Shown here piece by piece: positions 28,952 to 37,929 of a DNA stretch of 37,929 nucleotides; within the stretch, counting starts at the first letter, position 1; every line of letters starts with the position of its first letter. The stretch spans positions 318,433 to 356,361 of the forward strand of contig KZ111151.1 of NCBI GenBank assembly GCA_002077045.2. The letters run 5' to 3'. A program made the translations under genes and the position numbers. This DNA is from Rachicladosporium sp. CCFEE 5018. Taxonomy: Eukaryota > Ascomycota > Dothideomycetes > Cladosporiales > Cladosporiaceae. The notes under the pieces were generated by a model, which worked only from the letters and a program-made list of their open reading frames with translations, was not told the DNA's origin and made no database searches.

Positions 28952-31008
28952 ATGGCTTTACCTTTACGACACGACCTACACAAGGTCGATTCCTCAAGCT
29001 TCGATTACATCTACGAGGAGAACGCGACCATCCATCTACAGGGTGGAGTTGTACGTTGCAACGTATATCGTCCCAGGAAAGACGGGCAGCATCCTGTGTT
29101 GGTTACCTACGGTCCGTACGGCAAGGACGTGCACTACTCTGTTTTCCATCCCCAGTCGTTTTCCGAAGTCCCGGACGAACACAAATCACCGCACTCCGCT
29201 TGGGAGACGCCAGATCCAGGCTTTTGGACTCGTAACGGCTATGCTATCGTTCGAGCCGACGAGGTCGGCTTGGGTCAATCGCCCGGCGTACTGGACACCA
29301 TGTCACGAGGTACCAGCCTGGCATTTGCGGGTGTCATCGAGTGGGCCGCAGATCAGCCCTGGTCGTCTGGTAAGGTTGGTCTTTTAGGGATCAGCTACTA
29401 TGCTGGCAGTCAGTGGCGAGTTGCAGCTCGAAGACCGCGCGGTCTATGCGCTATTGTACCGTGGGAAGGGATGAGTGACTACTATCGCGATCGATGCCGG
29501 CATGGTGGTATCTTGTCGAACACGTTTATCGACTTCTGGTGGAATCGACAGGTAAGCTTAGGCGCAACGTCCCCTCGCCGCAAGTCCGAGTACTCGTGTA
29601 CTACTATGGACGCACCTGCCACAGCGAATATGCTATACCACGTTAATGACACAGCGGAGACGAGGCAGCGGTCTCTTCCTACAGATCTAGCAACTCTCAA
29701 ACACACGGCAATGTGCCCTATCCCTCTTGCAGATGCATGTATCATAGCACGGGAGGCTTCAGACTTTTGGAGGAGGACGGGTATTACATTGAAATTGCGC
29801 CGTGATTGACATTTGCACAGGTCCTTAAGAATCAGTACGGTCGACCTGGTCGTGCTGCTAAAGGTTGGTGTCCAGACACCATCGAAGGATCACTGGACGA
29901 CGATACTCTGAACAAGAACTGCCACGACCAGACTGTGGAGAACGCACAAAGCAGATTCCTCGATGATGACTACTACGCGACTCGAGATTACAACATGGCT
30001 GACATCGAGGTCCCTTTGCTGTCTGTCGGCAACTGGGGAGGTATACTGCTACACCTCCGTGGCAACGTCGAAGGCTTCGTCAATGCCGGATCGGCAGTAA
30101 AGTATCTACGATTCATCACTGGCCGCCACGATCTGCCTTTCTACACCCCCGAGTGCGTCGAACTCCAGAAAAGCTTCCTCGATGCATTTCTGAAAGGCGA
30201 TGATCCCAAAGGCTGGTCGAGAGGCGAGCAGCCGCTTGTTGAGTATAAAGTCAGAGTTGGTGATGTAGGGTTCAATGACGCTGCAGCTGAAGCCATCTAC
30301 CCCACGAGAAGTGCACCCGCCTGGCCACCGCCTAACACTCAGTACACCAAGTATTATCTCACCTCGTCTCACGAGCTGACTGCCTCACATGATGATGCCA
30401 TCACATCACAAGGGACTGCATCATTCGAGGCTCTGGGTAACTTAAAGCATCCTCGTTTGGTGTCCTTTACCTCCAAGCCGTTTGACAGCGAAGTCGAGTT
30501 CACTGGCCACATCGTCACTCATCTCAACGTCTCCGTCACGGCGCACGAAGGTGCCACCAGCACGCCAAGCGACATCGATCTGTTCGTCACGCTACGACAC
30601 CTCGACTCTTCCGGCAAGGAAATCCACTATACTGGAACAGTCGGCGATCCTGTCCCCGTGACAAAAGGCTGGCTCCGCTGCAGTCTCCGCGCCGTGGACA
30701 CCTCGCACCCCCGGCACAAGCCATGGCTACCTTACAGGACCTACCGATCCTCGGATCAGCTGCCTGTCAAGCCTGGTGAGGTGTATGGAGTGGACCTTGA
30801 ACTTTGGCCCACGAACGTTGTGGTCCTGCCTGCCGAGAAGCTGGTGTTCGAGGTGTCTTCAGGTGATACTCAAGGGGCTGGGCTCTTCGAACACAACCAT
30901 CCGGTGGACAGGAGTACGGAGAAGTTTGCTGGAGTGAATCATGTGCACTTTGGGAATGGGAGGGAGAATTGGGTGATGATGCCTGTAATCCCTACATCAG
31001 GGAAGTAG
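28952..31008 (+). CDS. CocE/NonD-family serine hydrolase (X-Pro dipeptidyl-peptidase S15 fold), two exons
   Basis: Predicted 595-residue alpha/beta hydrolase with C-terminal jelly-roll domain, the architecture of cocaine esterase and glutaryl-acylase relatives that cleave esters or amides. Exons are 28952-29551 and 29821-31008. The nucleophile is Ser148 in LGISYYAG and a catalytic His is likely in TGRHDLPFY. The usual acid position region reads SVGNWGGILLH. The C-terminal domain (about 360-590) contains KPFDSEVEFTGH, PSDIDLFVTLRHLD, RCSLRA and the LELWPTNVVV segments of the family. The intron is long (269 nt, GTAAGC...TTGCACAG) and lacks a stop in the exon 1 frame for about 86 codons. The ATG at 28952 is the first in frame. 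Confidence 0.9.
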
Positions 31009-31491
31009 AGTACCGATGCGACAGCCCAATGAGAAACACTTTGACACCGAACTTCACTGATAGCACTGTACACCTTCACTTGATGGCGCCAATGCATGCA
31101 CATGCATAAGATCAGGTGAGAAGTAGGGTACACTCATCATCGAGATTATGGGGTCCGCTCCTGCATACATAATTGATGATGGAGGCGCTTCCCGCTCGTG
31201 CGTGCCTTCCGCACGTGAGCGCACTGGTTGACATACCCTACTTGCAGTTGCCATCAGTACGAGGCGATGGTCGTCAACACGCGGCCGTAGCCACTTCCTT
31301 GCTCAGTCAGCGTAAGATCTATACAGCTTCATTTGGTTCGAATCCTCAACTATCTTCATACATGCATCCTTACGTTCGACAGATGCACTATATTGACCCG
31401 AACCATCACTATCGGACACCGCTATCACCTCAACACCGCACGGCTACGATGTCCTTCAATCCAAGAGAACATAACGCCCAACACTAACAAG
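31009..31491. other. Intergenic, hydrolase to membrane protein pair
   Basis: About 480 bases. A perfect GGTTCGAATCC (31335-31345) resembles a tRNA B box, but no tRNA fold surrounds it. Otherwise nothing was recognised. Confidence 0.45.
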
Positions 31492-32049
31492 ATGGCCTCA
31501 TCACGTGTCACACGAGCGTCATTGGAGATCTTCCTCAACGTACAGCTTGCGCTCCTGACGATCGCGATGATCATGGCGATCCTTCTGGTGGATATACGCT
31601 GGACAGAGAGACGACCGAGTAAGTCCTCCACCCGGCATATCTCATTCTCACGGCCGTCTGCTGACACAGTACAAGGACTTGATACCCGTCGACTTCGGCT
31701 CTGGACCTTACCTCAACTCGCACTCATACACTGCGTCGAAAGCACTCTCGTGTGGGTGCAAGTCCTGACGCGAGGTGGGCTGACGCCCAATGAGCTCGCA
31801 TGGCAGTCTACGTTCAGGGCGCTGGAGGGCTGCGGGATCACGTTGGGTGGGACGCTGCTAGGGCAGATGCTGGCATATGTTATGGACCGGATGGTAGAGC
31901 GTCGCAAGAGATGGAGGCGAAGTGTGAGGGATGTTGAGGAGCGGTCGGGTGTCGTTGGTATGGTATCAGTGGAGGAGAGAGGGACGGGGGTGATTGATAT
32001 GGGAAAGTGCATGGATTGCAATCGGTTGATAGAGCGGGTGGCGTCGTAG
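31492..32049 (+). CDS. Small membrane protein of unknown function, copy 1, two exons
   Basis: Predicted 168 residues from exons 31492-31618 and 31670-32049. The intron is 51 nt (GTAAGT...CTGACACAG, phase 1), a multiple of three that is also open if retained. Three hydrophobic segments are visible: about residues 10-33 (FLNVQLALLTIAMIMAILL), 55-75 (LALIHCVESTLVWVQVL) and 93-117 (GITLGGTLLGQMLAYVM). A basic, charged tail ends with a CMDC pair. I do not recognise the family. The downstream gene (32410-32880) is a diverged tandem copy with the same layout. Confidence 0.65.
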   Translation: MASSRVTRASLEIFLNVQLALLTIAMIMAILLVDIRWTERRPSKSSTRHISFSRPSADTVQGLDTRRLRLWTLPQLALIHCVESTLVWVQVLTRGGLTPNELAWQSTFRALEGCGITLGGTLLGQMLAYVMDRMVERRKRWRRSVRDVEERSGVVGMVSVEERGTGVIDMGKCMDCNRLIERVAS

Positions 32050-32409
32050 GGTAGGATATGGAGGGAGCGGGATCGCGAGGGATGCAGTCAGTCTGAGCGA
32101 AAGTCGGTCATTCGTGAGATCTGGTCAGATAGCTTGCCTCTCCAAGGCGCCTTCCTTGCAAATGTTGATGGCCTGATTTCGGTTGCTCTTGCACATTCGC
32201 TTCCCCGAGTGACGGCAGGTGACATGGCCTTTGCCACTTCTTCACCTGTGCGTTGAGCGTCACTTTTCGCTTCCCGACGGTCCACGGGTGTGTCTCGAAT
32301 CTGATCAACAGCATCGCGATAATGCCGTTTGCGTTGTTCCATCGACTTCAGAGCAGCAATCGACCGCGCAAACATTATCGAAGCTACGAAGCACCAATCG
32401 CCAAGTAAC
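32050..32409. other. Spacer between the two membrane-protein copies
   Basis: 360 bases with no recognisable gene; it presumably holds the terminator of copy 1 and the promoter of copy 2. Confidence 0.4.
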
Positions 32410-32880
32410 ATGGCCGAGCGAGCAAACACTCAGGCAGCAATCGAAGTCTTCATCAACTTCCACCTCATGATCCTCACAATCGCCGGCCTTGGCCTCTCAC
32501 GAATCTACTCCACACGCTGGGTGCAGCGACAACCCGGTATGTGCATCCTCAGCCGCCCTCGCCCTGCAGTAGAGAGACCGAGGATCATCTGACTCAATCC
32601 GGAAATTACGTTCCTACGGATTAGCCCCTTCACGACCACTGGGCCCGTCTGGTGTAGCACAATCGACACCGTCGTGGTATACTGCGCAGTCTTGATATCG
32701 TTTGGCGTGCTACGCACGTTTGTGGCATGGGAGACTACGGTCAGAATTGCGGCGCAATGCGGGTTTCTCTTGGTGTTCTTTGGGTTCGGGCAGGTGGTTA
32801 TGGCATTGCGCTGGAGGTTTTCGGCTCGTCGCAGGCAACGTGCGAGTGCTGCGGCTGGTCATGAGCAGCAGCAGCAGTAG
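32410..32880 (+). CDS. Small membrane protein of unknown function, copy 2 (splicing uncertain)
   Basis: Tandem relative of the upstream gene. AAIEVFINFHLMILTIAG aligns with RASLEIFLNVQLALLTIA, and VAWETTVRIAAQCGFLLVFFGFGQ with LAWQSTFRALEGCGITLGGTLLGQ. The second copy also has three hydrophobic segments. Frame-closing exons are 32410-32540 and 32625-32880 (128 residues), but this uses a weak AT|GTGCAT donor. The strong G|GTATGT donor four bases earlier, which matches the intron position of copy 1, puts exon 2 out of frame. So either the weak donor is used or copy 2 carries a frame-breaking change. It ends in a short Gln run. Confidence 0.5.
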
Positions 32881-33880
32881 CAGAGGCAAGTCGTGGTACA
32901 GCGAGCAAACGGGCGAGAGGTAGTGGTAGAGGTCGTGAAATGCCTCTGCTGCAAGAGAAGGGGATATTGCAGGACCGTGGAAACAGTCTCGTTGGAGGAG
33001 TAAGATCTGATAGCCAGTACGGAGCGGACGTGAAGAAGCGGTGATCAATGGTTGATGTTGATGAAAAGCAGGACTCGTCATCGGCTCACCACAGATGTTG
33101 AGCTTTCTTCGACTTACCCTTGGACTCTATCGCGCATGATGGCAGCCATCGTGTTGGCCTAGCAGCTTTCCATGTTCCCACAACGAACAGTGGAGATGTC
33201 TCACGGCCATGAAGTCAACCTCGACTGCACCGAGCGTGTGCGGGTATGGAACTTTGTTTCAGCTTCGATTATGCTGCACTCCGCAAACGTTGAAACAAGT
33301 CACTCTTCACGGACGTGTAGCAATCATTACATCGCTCTGACGCAGTAGACATGAGCAAAACCCGAATGCTTACACCCCTTAAGGCGCTGGAGTCTCGCAT
33401 GCGCAGCGTTGATGGCGCGAAGGCATGACGATGGTGTTCTCGCACGAGCATTAGGTCTGCAGAGAAGCTGCTGGAAACACGGAGTCCAGGAATGAAGCCC
33501 TCCGTGTCTCGGGCAGATTGGGCGAACTTCATTCCGCGTCTACTATTCAGAGTTGTGCTCATGTACAGAATTCCCTGTAATCGAGTGTAACAGTGACGTG
33601 GACCGCGTGTAAGCTGCGACTGATGGTTCCGTTGCTTTGGATTTGTTCGGTTCAGCATGAAATGCGGTGAGAACAAAGCGGTGCTCACCCGTGTCAGCCA
33701 AGCTCCGCCCCACAAGCCACACGGCGGCTGCGGGTCGCCCCTTGCTCGTGCAAGGGCTGATTCAGGCTCAAAGGGCCAGCTGTCCTTAATAAAGCGCGCT
33801 GCCTCCCTCTCGCAACCTGTCCTTTTCGCCCCCCCAGTCGGCTCCGTCCTAATGCAGAGCATTCACTGCAGGCAACCACC
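32881..33880. promoter_or_regulatory. Upstream region and leader of hacA
   Basis: About 1 kb without a supported gene, which should hold the hacA promoter and long leader. A minus frame of 197 codons (33269-33862) lies wholly opposite it and looks spurious. I did not identify an unfolded-protein-response element. Confidence 0.45.
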
Positions 33881-33947
33881 ATGGAGACCACCACAAAACT
33901 GTTCTCGACATCCGTCGATGCTATTTCCTCAGCACTCGACACAATGA
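33852..33947 (+). promoter_or_regulatory. Upstream ORF overlapping the hacA start
   Basis: An ATG at 33852, 29 bases before the hacA ATG and in another frame, opens a 31-codon ORF that ends with TGA at 33945-33947, inside the hacA coding sequence. The same frame has a further upstream ATG at 33657. Scanning ribosomes using it would bypass the hacA start, so it should repress translation, as reported for Aspergillus hacA leaders. Confidence 0.7.
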
Positions 33948-35152
33948 TTTCCGACACACCGCAATACCTCAAAATGGAGGACCTCCAACAACACGAGGCC
34001 TCACCCACACCCACCATGACCGACTCCAACTCACAAACACCACCTCCCGCCGTCATAGTCCGTTCGATTCCGGCCAAGAAGCGGAAGTCATGGGGTCAGG
34101 AACTCCCTGAGCCCAAGACCGCTCTGCCTCCTCGTAAGCGCGCCAAGACCGACGACGAGAAGGAGCAGAGGCGGATTGAGCGGATCAAGCGCAATCGGGC
34201 AGCGGCGCACAACTCGAGGGAGCGCAAGCGACAAGAGACTGACAATCTCGCTGTCCTGCTCGCGCACGCCAACGCAAAACTCGATGCGTACCACAAGCTG
34301 CATGGCCCGTTACCTGCAAGTGTGGTGCTGCCTGAAGTGACGCTGTGTATGGAGGCTGAAGAGTATGTATTCCTGTGTCTTGTCTGCCGAGGCTATGATG
34401 CGGCGGCGGATCGAACATGTGCTAACGTACGTTCTAGCGAACCCACACCAGCCCCATCACACGCAGCCTCACGACTCTCATACGACACGGCCGGCTCTCC
34501 AACATCACCAGCCGACACAGTCATGACCGCCTCTCCAATGATAAAACGAGAAGCAGCCATGGACCTCCCTCTCTCCGACCTCCCCCTCTTCGACCTCCTA
34601 CACCCCAAATCCGCCTCCCTTCCCCACAACCTCGACGCGATGCAACATTCTGCCGCAATGTTGTCCGACCTGCAGTGTCCGTCGAGCCCACGGGAAGGGA
34701 GGAGTGCGATCCCGCCACCCTCCTCCACCAACAGCCAAACCCCAAACTCCACCAGCCGATCTTCTCCCTCTCCGACCTCATGGTGGAGCAACCTCATCCT
34801 CCACCTCCTAGCGTCCCAACTCCGACTCTGCTACCAGACGCTTCTTACGGGTATCTGGATGGCTTCTCCCTCGAGAACGACACGTATGATGCAGGCTTCG
34901 GCAGCTCGTATGTCGATGCGGACTTCACGTTTGACGAGTTCCTCAATGAGGAGCCGATTTCTTTTGCGGTCGACCAGGCCGCTGGCGCAGCTTAGTGCAG
35001 CGACGGGCTTGGTCGGACCTGCGAGGGAGGATCGGTCTGATTTGAGGGTTTCGTCGGATGGGAATGACAGCGCGACTAGCGGGCGTCGGGGGTTGCAGGG
35101 TACGAGTATGGTGAGGGAGAAGGCCAATGAGGCAGATGATGCCGGGTCATGA
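33881..35152 (+). CDS. hacA: Unfolded protein response bZIP transcription factor HacA/Hac1
   Basis: Regulator that induces ER chaperones and folding enzymes when Ire1 senses unfolded protein. Start 33881 (CCACCATGG). Residues 66-90 hold the near-invariant KKRKSWGQELPEPKT and PPRKRAKT. The bZIP is at about 97-140, with the basic signature NRAAAHNSR followed by a leucine zipper. An ordinary 75-nt intron lies at 34363-34437 (GTATGT...GCTAAC...CTAG). Without Ire1 cleavage the frame runs to 35152 (398 residues). Removal of a 20-nt Ire1-type intron (34673-34692) changes frame and ends at 34995 (339 residues) with the activation tail DASYGYLDGFSLENDTYD and FDEFLNEEPISF. The short spliced form is the expected active factor. 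Confidence 0.93.
   Translation: METTTKLFSTSVDAISSALDTMISDTPQYLKMEDLQQHEASPTPTMTDSNSQTPPPAVIVRSIPAKKRKSWGQELPEPKTALPPRKRAKTDDEKEQRRIERIKRNRAAAHNSRERKRQETDNLAVLLAHANAKLDAYHKLHGPLPASVVLPEVTLCMEAEEYVFLCLVCRGYDAAADRTCANVRSSEPTPAPSHAASRLSYDTAGSPTSPADTVMTASPMIKREAAMDLPLSDLPLFDLLHPKSASLPHNLDAMQHSAAMLSDLQCPSSPREGRSAIPPPSSTNSQTPNSTSRSSPSPTSWWSNLILHLLASQLRLCYQTLLTGIWMASPSRTTRMMQASAARMSMRTSRLTSSSMRSRFLLRSTRPLAQLSAATGLVGPAREDRSDLRVSSDGNDSATSGRRGLQGTSMVREKANEADDAGS
34673..34692 (+). other. Unconventional 20-nt Ire1-type intron in hacA
   Basis: The 5' site CTG|CAGT (34670-34676) matches the CNGNNGN seven-base Ire1 loop and is flanked by GAC/GTC pairing. Exactly 20 bases on, ACG|GGAA (34690-34696) forms a seven-base loop closed by CCC/GGG and would be cut at the same place in the loop. 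Removing 34673-34692 joins Asp-Leu to Gly-Arg-Glu-Glu and enters the conserved HacA tail frame. It has no GT-AG ends. The second loop departs from the CNGNNGN consensus, so the 3' cut is less certain than the 5' cut. Confidence 0.8.
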
Positions 35153-35422
35153 TGGCGTTTGAAGGGATTGGGCAAAATCTAGGATAGCTTGGTCTACCTT
35201 GTGTACCAATATGAATGAAAAGTCGATTGGTACCTTACTTGCACTCTCGTCCACTGTGAAGCGTACAATTGAAAATCTCACCGCATCTAGAACTCGTTGT
35301 TTGTCACGTATAGTATACGTGTTATCGTCATTAATCCCAACCCAGGAACCTGGAGACCTCAAACCGAAGGTACAGTATTCGCCATCCTGAGTAGTGAAAC
35401 TCGCAGCACTGCCTCACGGATG

Positions 35423-37558
35423 CTACTCCACGCCCGCAGCCCCATTCCCCGTCCCCGCCCTCCCCATCCTCTCAATATTAGCCAAAATCCTGCTCTTTCC
35501 GCTCCCCGCCCTCCCAAGCCCACCAGGCGCCATCAGCACACTCCTGCCGATCCTTGACTCCGCACCTGGCGGCTTCAGCCCACTGGGCGGTGGACGAGAG
35601 ATACTCTTCCGGAAGTCCTCTACAGCCGCCAGTGCACCTTGCGCGGGCCCGCTCACGGTCTGAGCTTGCAGGGCGAGCATCTCGTCTACGGCAGCCACGA
35701 GATCGCCCTTTTCGATCCGCTCTTGTTCTAGCTCACGCGAGAGTTGGACTTGCTGAGATTGGAATGAGAGGTTTTCGGTTTCGAGGCGAGCGAGAGAGGC
35801 TCTGTGCTCCTCTAGCTCAGCCCGGAGCTCGGTATCTGCTGCATTCTGCACCGGACCGGAGAAAGTCGCATCTTTGCTCGCGCGAAGATCGAAGAGGTCT
35901 TTCTCTGCGGTGTCCAGGAGGGATTGAAGCTCAGCGGTCTTCCGCTCAGCACGTGCTTCGTAGCTCTTCTTCAGCGTCTCGACTTTCCGCTCATGCTTCT
36001 CCTTGTATATCCCATGCAGCTCGCGACTCACGGCCTCGATCTTGGCATCAATCTGTGCAGCGACGAGCGTGTCGATTTCCTCTTGCGTCGCGCCAGCACT
36101 GCCACTTCCTGGCTCCGCACGGGCGCTGAGAGCAGCAGCAAAACGCTCCTCCGCTTTCGAAGCGCGTTCTTCAGCTTCTTCGACCCTACGCTCGCTATCC
36201 TCTGCTTTCTTTGCAAGCTCCTCCTTCTCAACTTCGCCTCGAATGACCTCTTCCTTGACGTCTCGCAGAACGGCCTCGACTTCCTGCCCGCGTCGCTCCC
36301 AACCTGCTTTCTCCTGCTCGACGTGCTCGCGCTTGCTCTTCTCTTCGCGGACGGTCTCTTGCGCTTCGCCTACGCGGCGTTCGGCGTCTTGTACTGCGCG
36401 TTTCAGGCTCTCGACTTCGGCCTCACGACCAGAGAGAGTGGCTTTGAGGGAGGAGATCTGGCTGAGATAGGAGGACTTCATTCTTTCGAGCTCGCGGACT
36501 GTGATTGTCGGCACTGAGCGTGGTGTTGGCGCGGGCGGAAGTTCGAAGTCAAGCAAGCTCAGCAGGTTTGACCCGCGACCAGGCGTGGCAGGAAGCATAC
36601 TATGCCTTGTGCTACTTTTAGCTGGTGATCGCTGAGAGTTGATGAACTGAAGGAGGTTGGGCTCGGTGCTTGACTTTGCCGGCGATATCGATGCTGAAGG
36701 GCGAGTGATGCCTTCGATCTGCTGGGTGAAATCGATCAAGAAGCTCGTGTTCTCGTTGTCGTCCGTCACAGCAGGTGCGCGCTGCTTCCGCGGCGTGGGC
36801 GAAGGCGTGCGTGAGACAGAAGCTGATAGTCGCTTGCGTGTGGTACGTGGTGTCCTGGCTTCCTTCTCCGGCCGTGGTGTCTGTGAGAAGTCTAGGCGCT
36901 TTGTTGGAGACTGGCCTAGTCGAGCGAAAAGGGTCATGTCGGGAAGCTCCGAGAAGGCACTGCAGCATGTGTCGTCTCCCACAGCAGTGTCCTGGTAGAT
37001 TGATCGCGCGTCAAGTCCAGCTTGAAATTGTGATGGTGTGCGGGCGGAGTTGTAGCCTGATCCCTCGTAAGAGTTGCCACGGCTGAGAGGCTTTGGTGTC
37101 CTGCCGCTTTCGCGGAGCATCCGCAATGGGGTCTTCTTGGGTGACTTTCGCGTAGATGGCGGTGGCATGAGCGACGCATCCTGACTCCCTCGTCGCTCAA
37201 GTGTCGCAGCTTCATCTGACTCAGCAACACCATCCAATGCCAGTGGAGAGGCGTGCGGTGTAGGAGCTTTCGACGGCGAAAAGCGCACTTTCACCGACAC
37301 ATCTCCCAACTCAGGCGTGTTCTCCTTGTCCTCCATGATGTCTGTGAAGTCCAGTATATCTTCTTGCTGAATCGCGGCGGGTTTCGCGGGCGATGATTTG
37401 AGTTCTGGCGCGTTCTGGTATTGTTGACTCGGCATGCGGCTGGTGGTCTCGACATCGGTAACAAACGGTGAGCTCGGCGGGCCAGTGAGGTCGAACATGC
37501 TCGGCTCGCCTGAACCAGGTAGCGGTAGCATAGATGGTGACTCCATGACTGCGTGCAT
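35423..37558 (-). CDS. Coiled-coil protein, probable fungal TACC-family microtubule/spindle-pole factor
   Basis: Predicted 711 residues (or 707 from the second ATG at 37546), a single exon. The N-terminal half (1-360) is low-complexity and rich in Ser/Pro/Thr-Pro (SPAKP, RTPKPLS, TPRTTRKRLS), with many possible CDK sites. Residues about 365-650 are predicted coiled coil with strong heptads (ELERMKSSYLSQISSLKATL, REEKSKREHVEQEKAGWERR, LRAELEEHRASLARLE). The C-terminus is Gly/Arg-rich (SGKSRILANIERMG). This layout and the central segment recall the fungal TACC / Slk19-like family (S. pombe Alp7/Mia1), which recruits TOG proteins to spindle poles. The identification rests on pattern memory; a generic coiled-coil protein is the alternative. 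Confidence 0.65.
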   Translation of the reverse strand: MHAVMESPSMLPLPGSGEPSMFDLTGPPSSPFVTDVETTSRMPSQQYQNAPELKSSPAKPAAIQQEDILDFTDIMEDKENTPELGDVSVKVRFSPSKAPTPHASPLALDGVAESDEAATLERRGSQDASLMPPPSTRKSPKKTPLRMLRESGRTPKPLSRGNSYEGSGYNSARTPSQFQAGLDARSIYQDTAVGDDTCCSAFSELPDMTLFARLGQSPTKRLDFSQTPRPEKEARTPRTTRKRLSASVSRTPSPTPRKQRAPAVTDDNENTSFLIDFTQQIEGITRPSASISPAKSSTEPNLLQFINSQRSPAKSSTRHSMLPATPGRGSNLLSLLDFELPPAPTPRSVPTITVRELERMKSSYLSQISSLKATLSGREAEVESLKRAVQDAERRVGEAQETVREEKSKREHVEQEKAGWERRGQEVEAVLRDVKEEVIRGEVEKEELAKKAEDSERRVEEAEERASKAEERFAAALSARAEPGSGSAGATQEEIDTLVAAQIDAKIEAVSRELHGIYKEKHERKVETLKKSYEARAERKTAELQSLLDTAEKDLFDLRASKDATFSGPVQNAADTELRAELEEHRASLARLETENLSFQSQQVQLSRELEQERIEKGDLVAAVDEMLALQAQTVSGPAQGALAAVEDFRKSISRPPPSGLKPPGAESRIGRSVLMAPGGLGRAGSGKSRILANIERMGRAGTGNGAAGVE

Positions 37559-37929
37559 GTATGTGCTTGTGGATATGTGTATGTGGTGCAGGTGTATTTC
37601 GAGATGGCTGTTTGTTTTTGGCCGTTGCTGGGCTGACTGATTACCTAAGCTCGCGGTCTCTCACATATATATCTGCCACGACTATGCTCCAAACAACGCG
37701 TCAGTACTTACATGTGTGCATAGAGCATCTCAAGGAGAACTGGGGGCTGCCCGGATCGCGTGTCGTAACGACCAGTCATAGCAGAAGGCTTCGCGCGGAA
37801 AGCTCGCGATAGATCGCCTCATCTGCTGGTGACGAATGACTCTTGCGATTGTACACTTGCGCAGCTCAGTCCCACTCGACACGTCAGCAGCACTTTGTGG
37901 CTCTCGTCTCAAGTCTTAAGTGCTTCGTC
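37559..37929. promoter_or_regulatory. Upstream region of the TACC-like gene
   Basis: 371 bases to the window edge, expected to hold the promoter and leader of the coiled-coil gene. An ATATATAT-like tract occurs near 37662-37670. No other gene start could be supported. Confidence 0.4.

Noticed and set aside
31335..31345. Perfect tRNA B-box-like GGTTCGAATCC
   Set aside because: The flanking bases do not form a five-pair T stem, and no A box or acceptor stem lies upstream.
33269..33862. 197-codon frame on the minus strand before hacA
   Set aside because: It lies wholly opposite the hacA leader, has no recognised motif, and its composition looks like read-through of non-coding DNA.
34438..35152. 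Reading of hacA as one 423-residue protein
   Set aside because: The 75-nt GTATGT...CTAG segment is an ordinary intron, and the long C-terminal frame is the unspliced, non-activating form.

Overview
The window is a compact eukaryotic genome segment from a filamentous ascomycete (Pezizomycotina). A Dothideomycete is my best guess from gene style, but that is inference. The evidence is short introns of about 50-80 nt with GT-AG ends and CTAAC/CTGAC branch sites, fungal protein families (ILV2, ATP14, Atg15, HacA, Zn2Cys6 regulator) and monocistronic genes on both strands. Gene structures were read by hand from splice signals, reading-frame closure and recalled family conservation; no search was run.

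Left part (1-16.3 kb), conserved housekeeping genes: the 3' part of acetolactate synthase (ILV2, +); F1Fo ATP synthase subunit h (ATP14, -, three exons); TFIIB (SUA7, +); an HSL-type esterase (+); a small CHZ-motif histone chaperone-like protein (-, three exons); ESCRT-II subunit SNF8/VPS22 (-); ribosomal protein L7 (RPL7, +), whose second intron seems to carry a C/D snoRNA; a VPS9-domain Rab5 GEF (-); and the vacuolar autophagy lipase ATG15 (+). SNF8, the VPS9 protein and ATG15 all act on the endosome-vacuole route and lie within about 7 kb.

Middle part (16.5-31.0 kb), an accessory block that looks like a catabolic or tailoring gene cluster: a phenol-hydroxylase-type FAD monooxygenase (-), a cytochrome P450 (+), a cupin (-), a two-domain type I extradiol ring-cleavage dioxygenase (-), a regulator with a C2HC finger plus a Zn2Cys6 domain (-), a divergently transcribed regulator-like protein without a visible DNA-binding domain (+), and a CocE/NonD-type serine hydrolase (+). 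Together these suggest hydroxylation of an aromatic substrate, ring cleavage and hydrolysis of ester, amide or cleavage products under a local regulator. The substrate is not visible from sequence.

Right part (31.5-37.9 kb): two tandem, diverged small three-helix membrane proteins of unknown function; the unfolded-protein-response bZIP factor HacA/Hac1, with an ordinary intron, a 20-nt Ire1-type intron that switches the C-terminal frame and an overlapping upstream ORF; and a coiled-coil protein probably of the fungal TACC family (-), whose upstream region ends the window.
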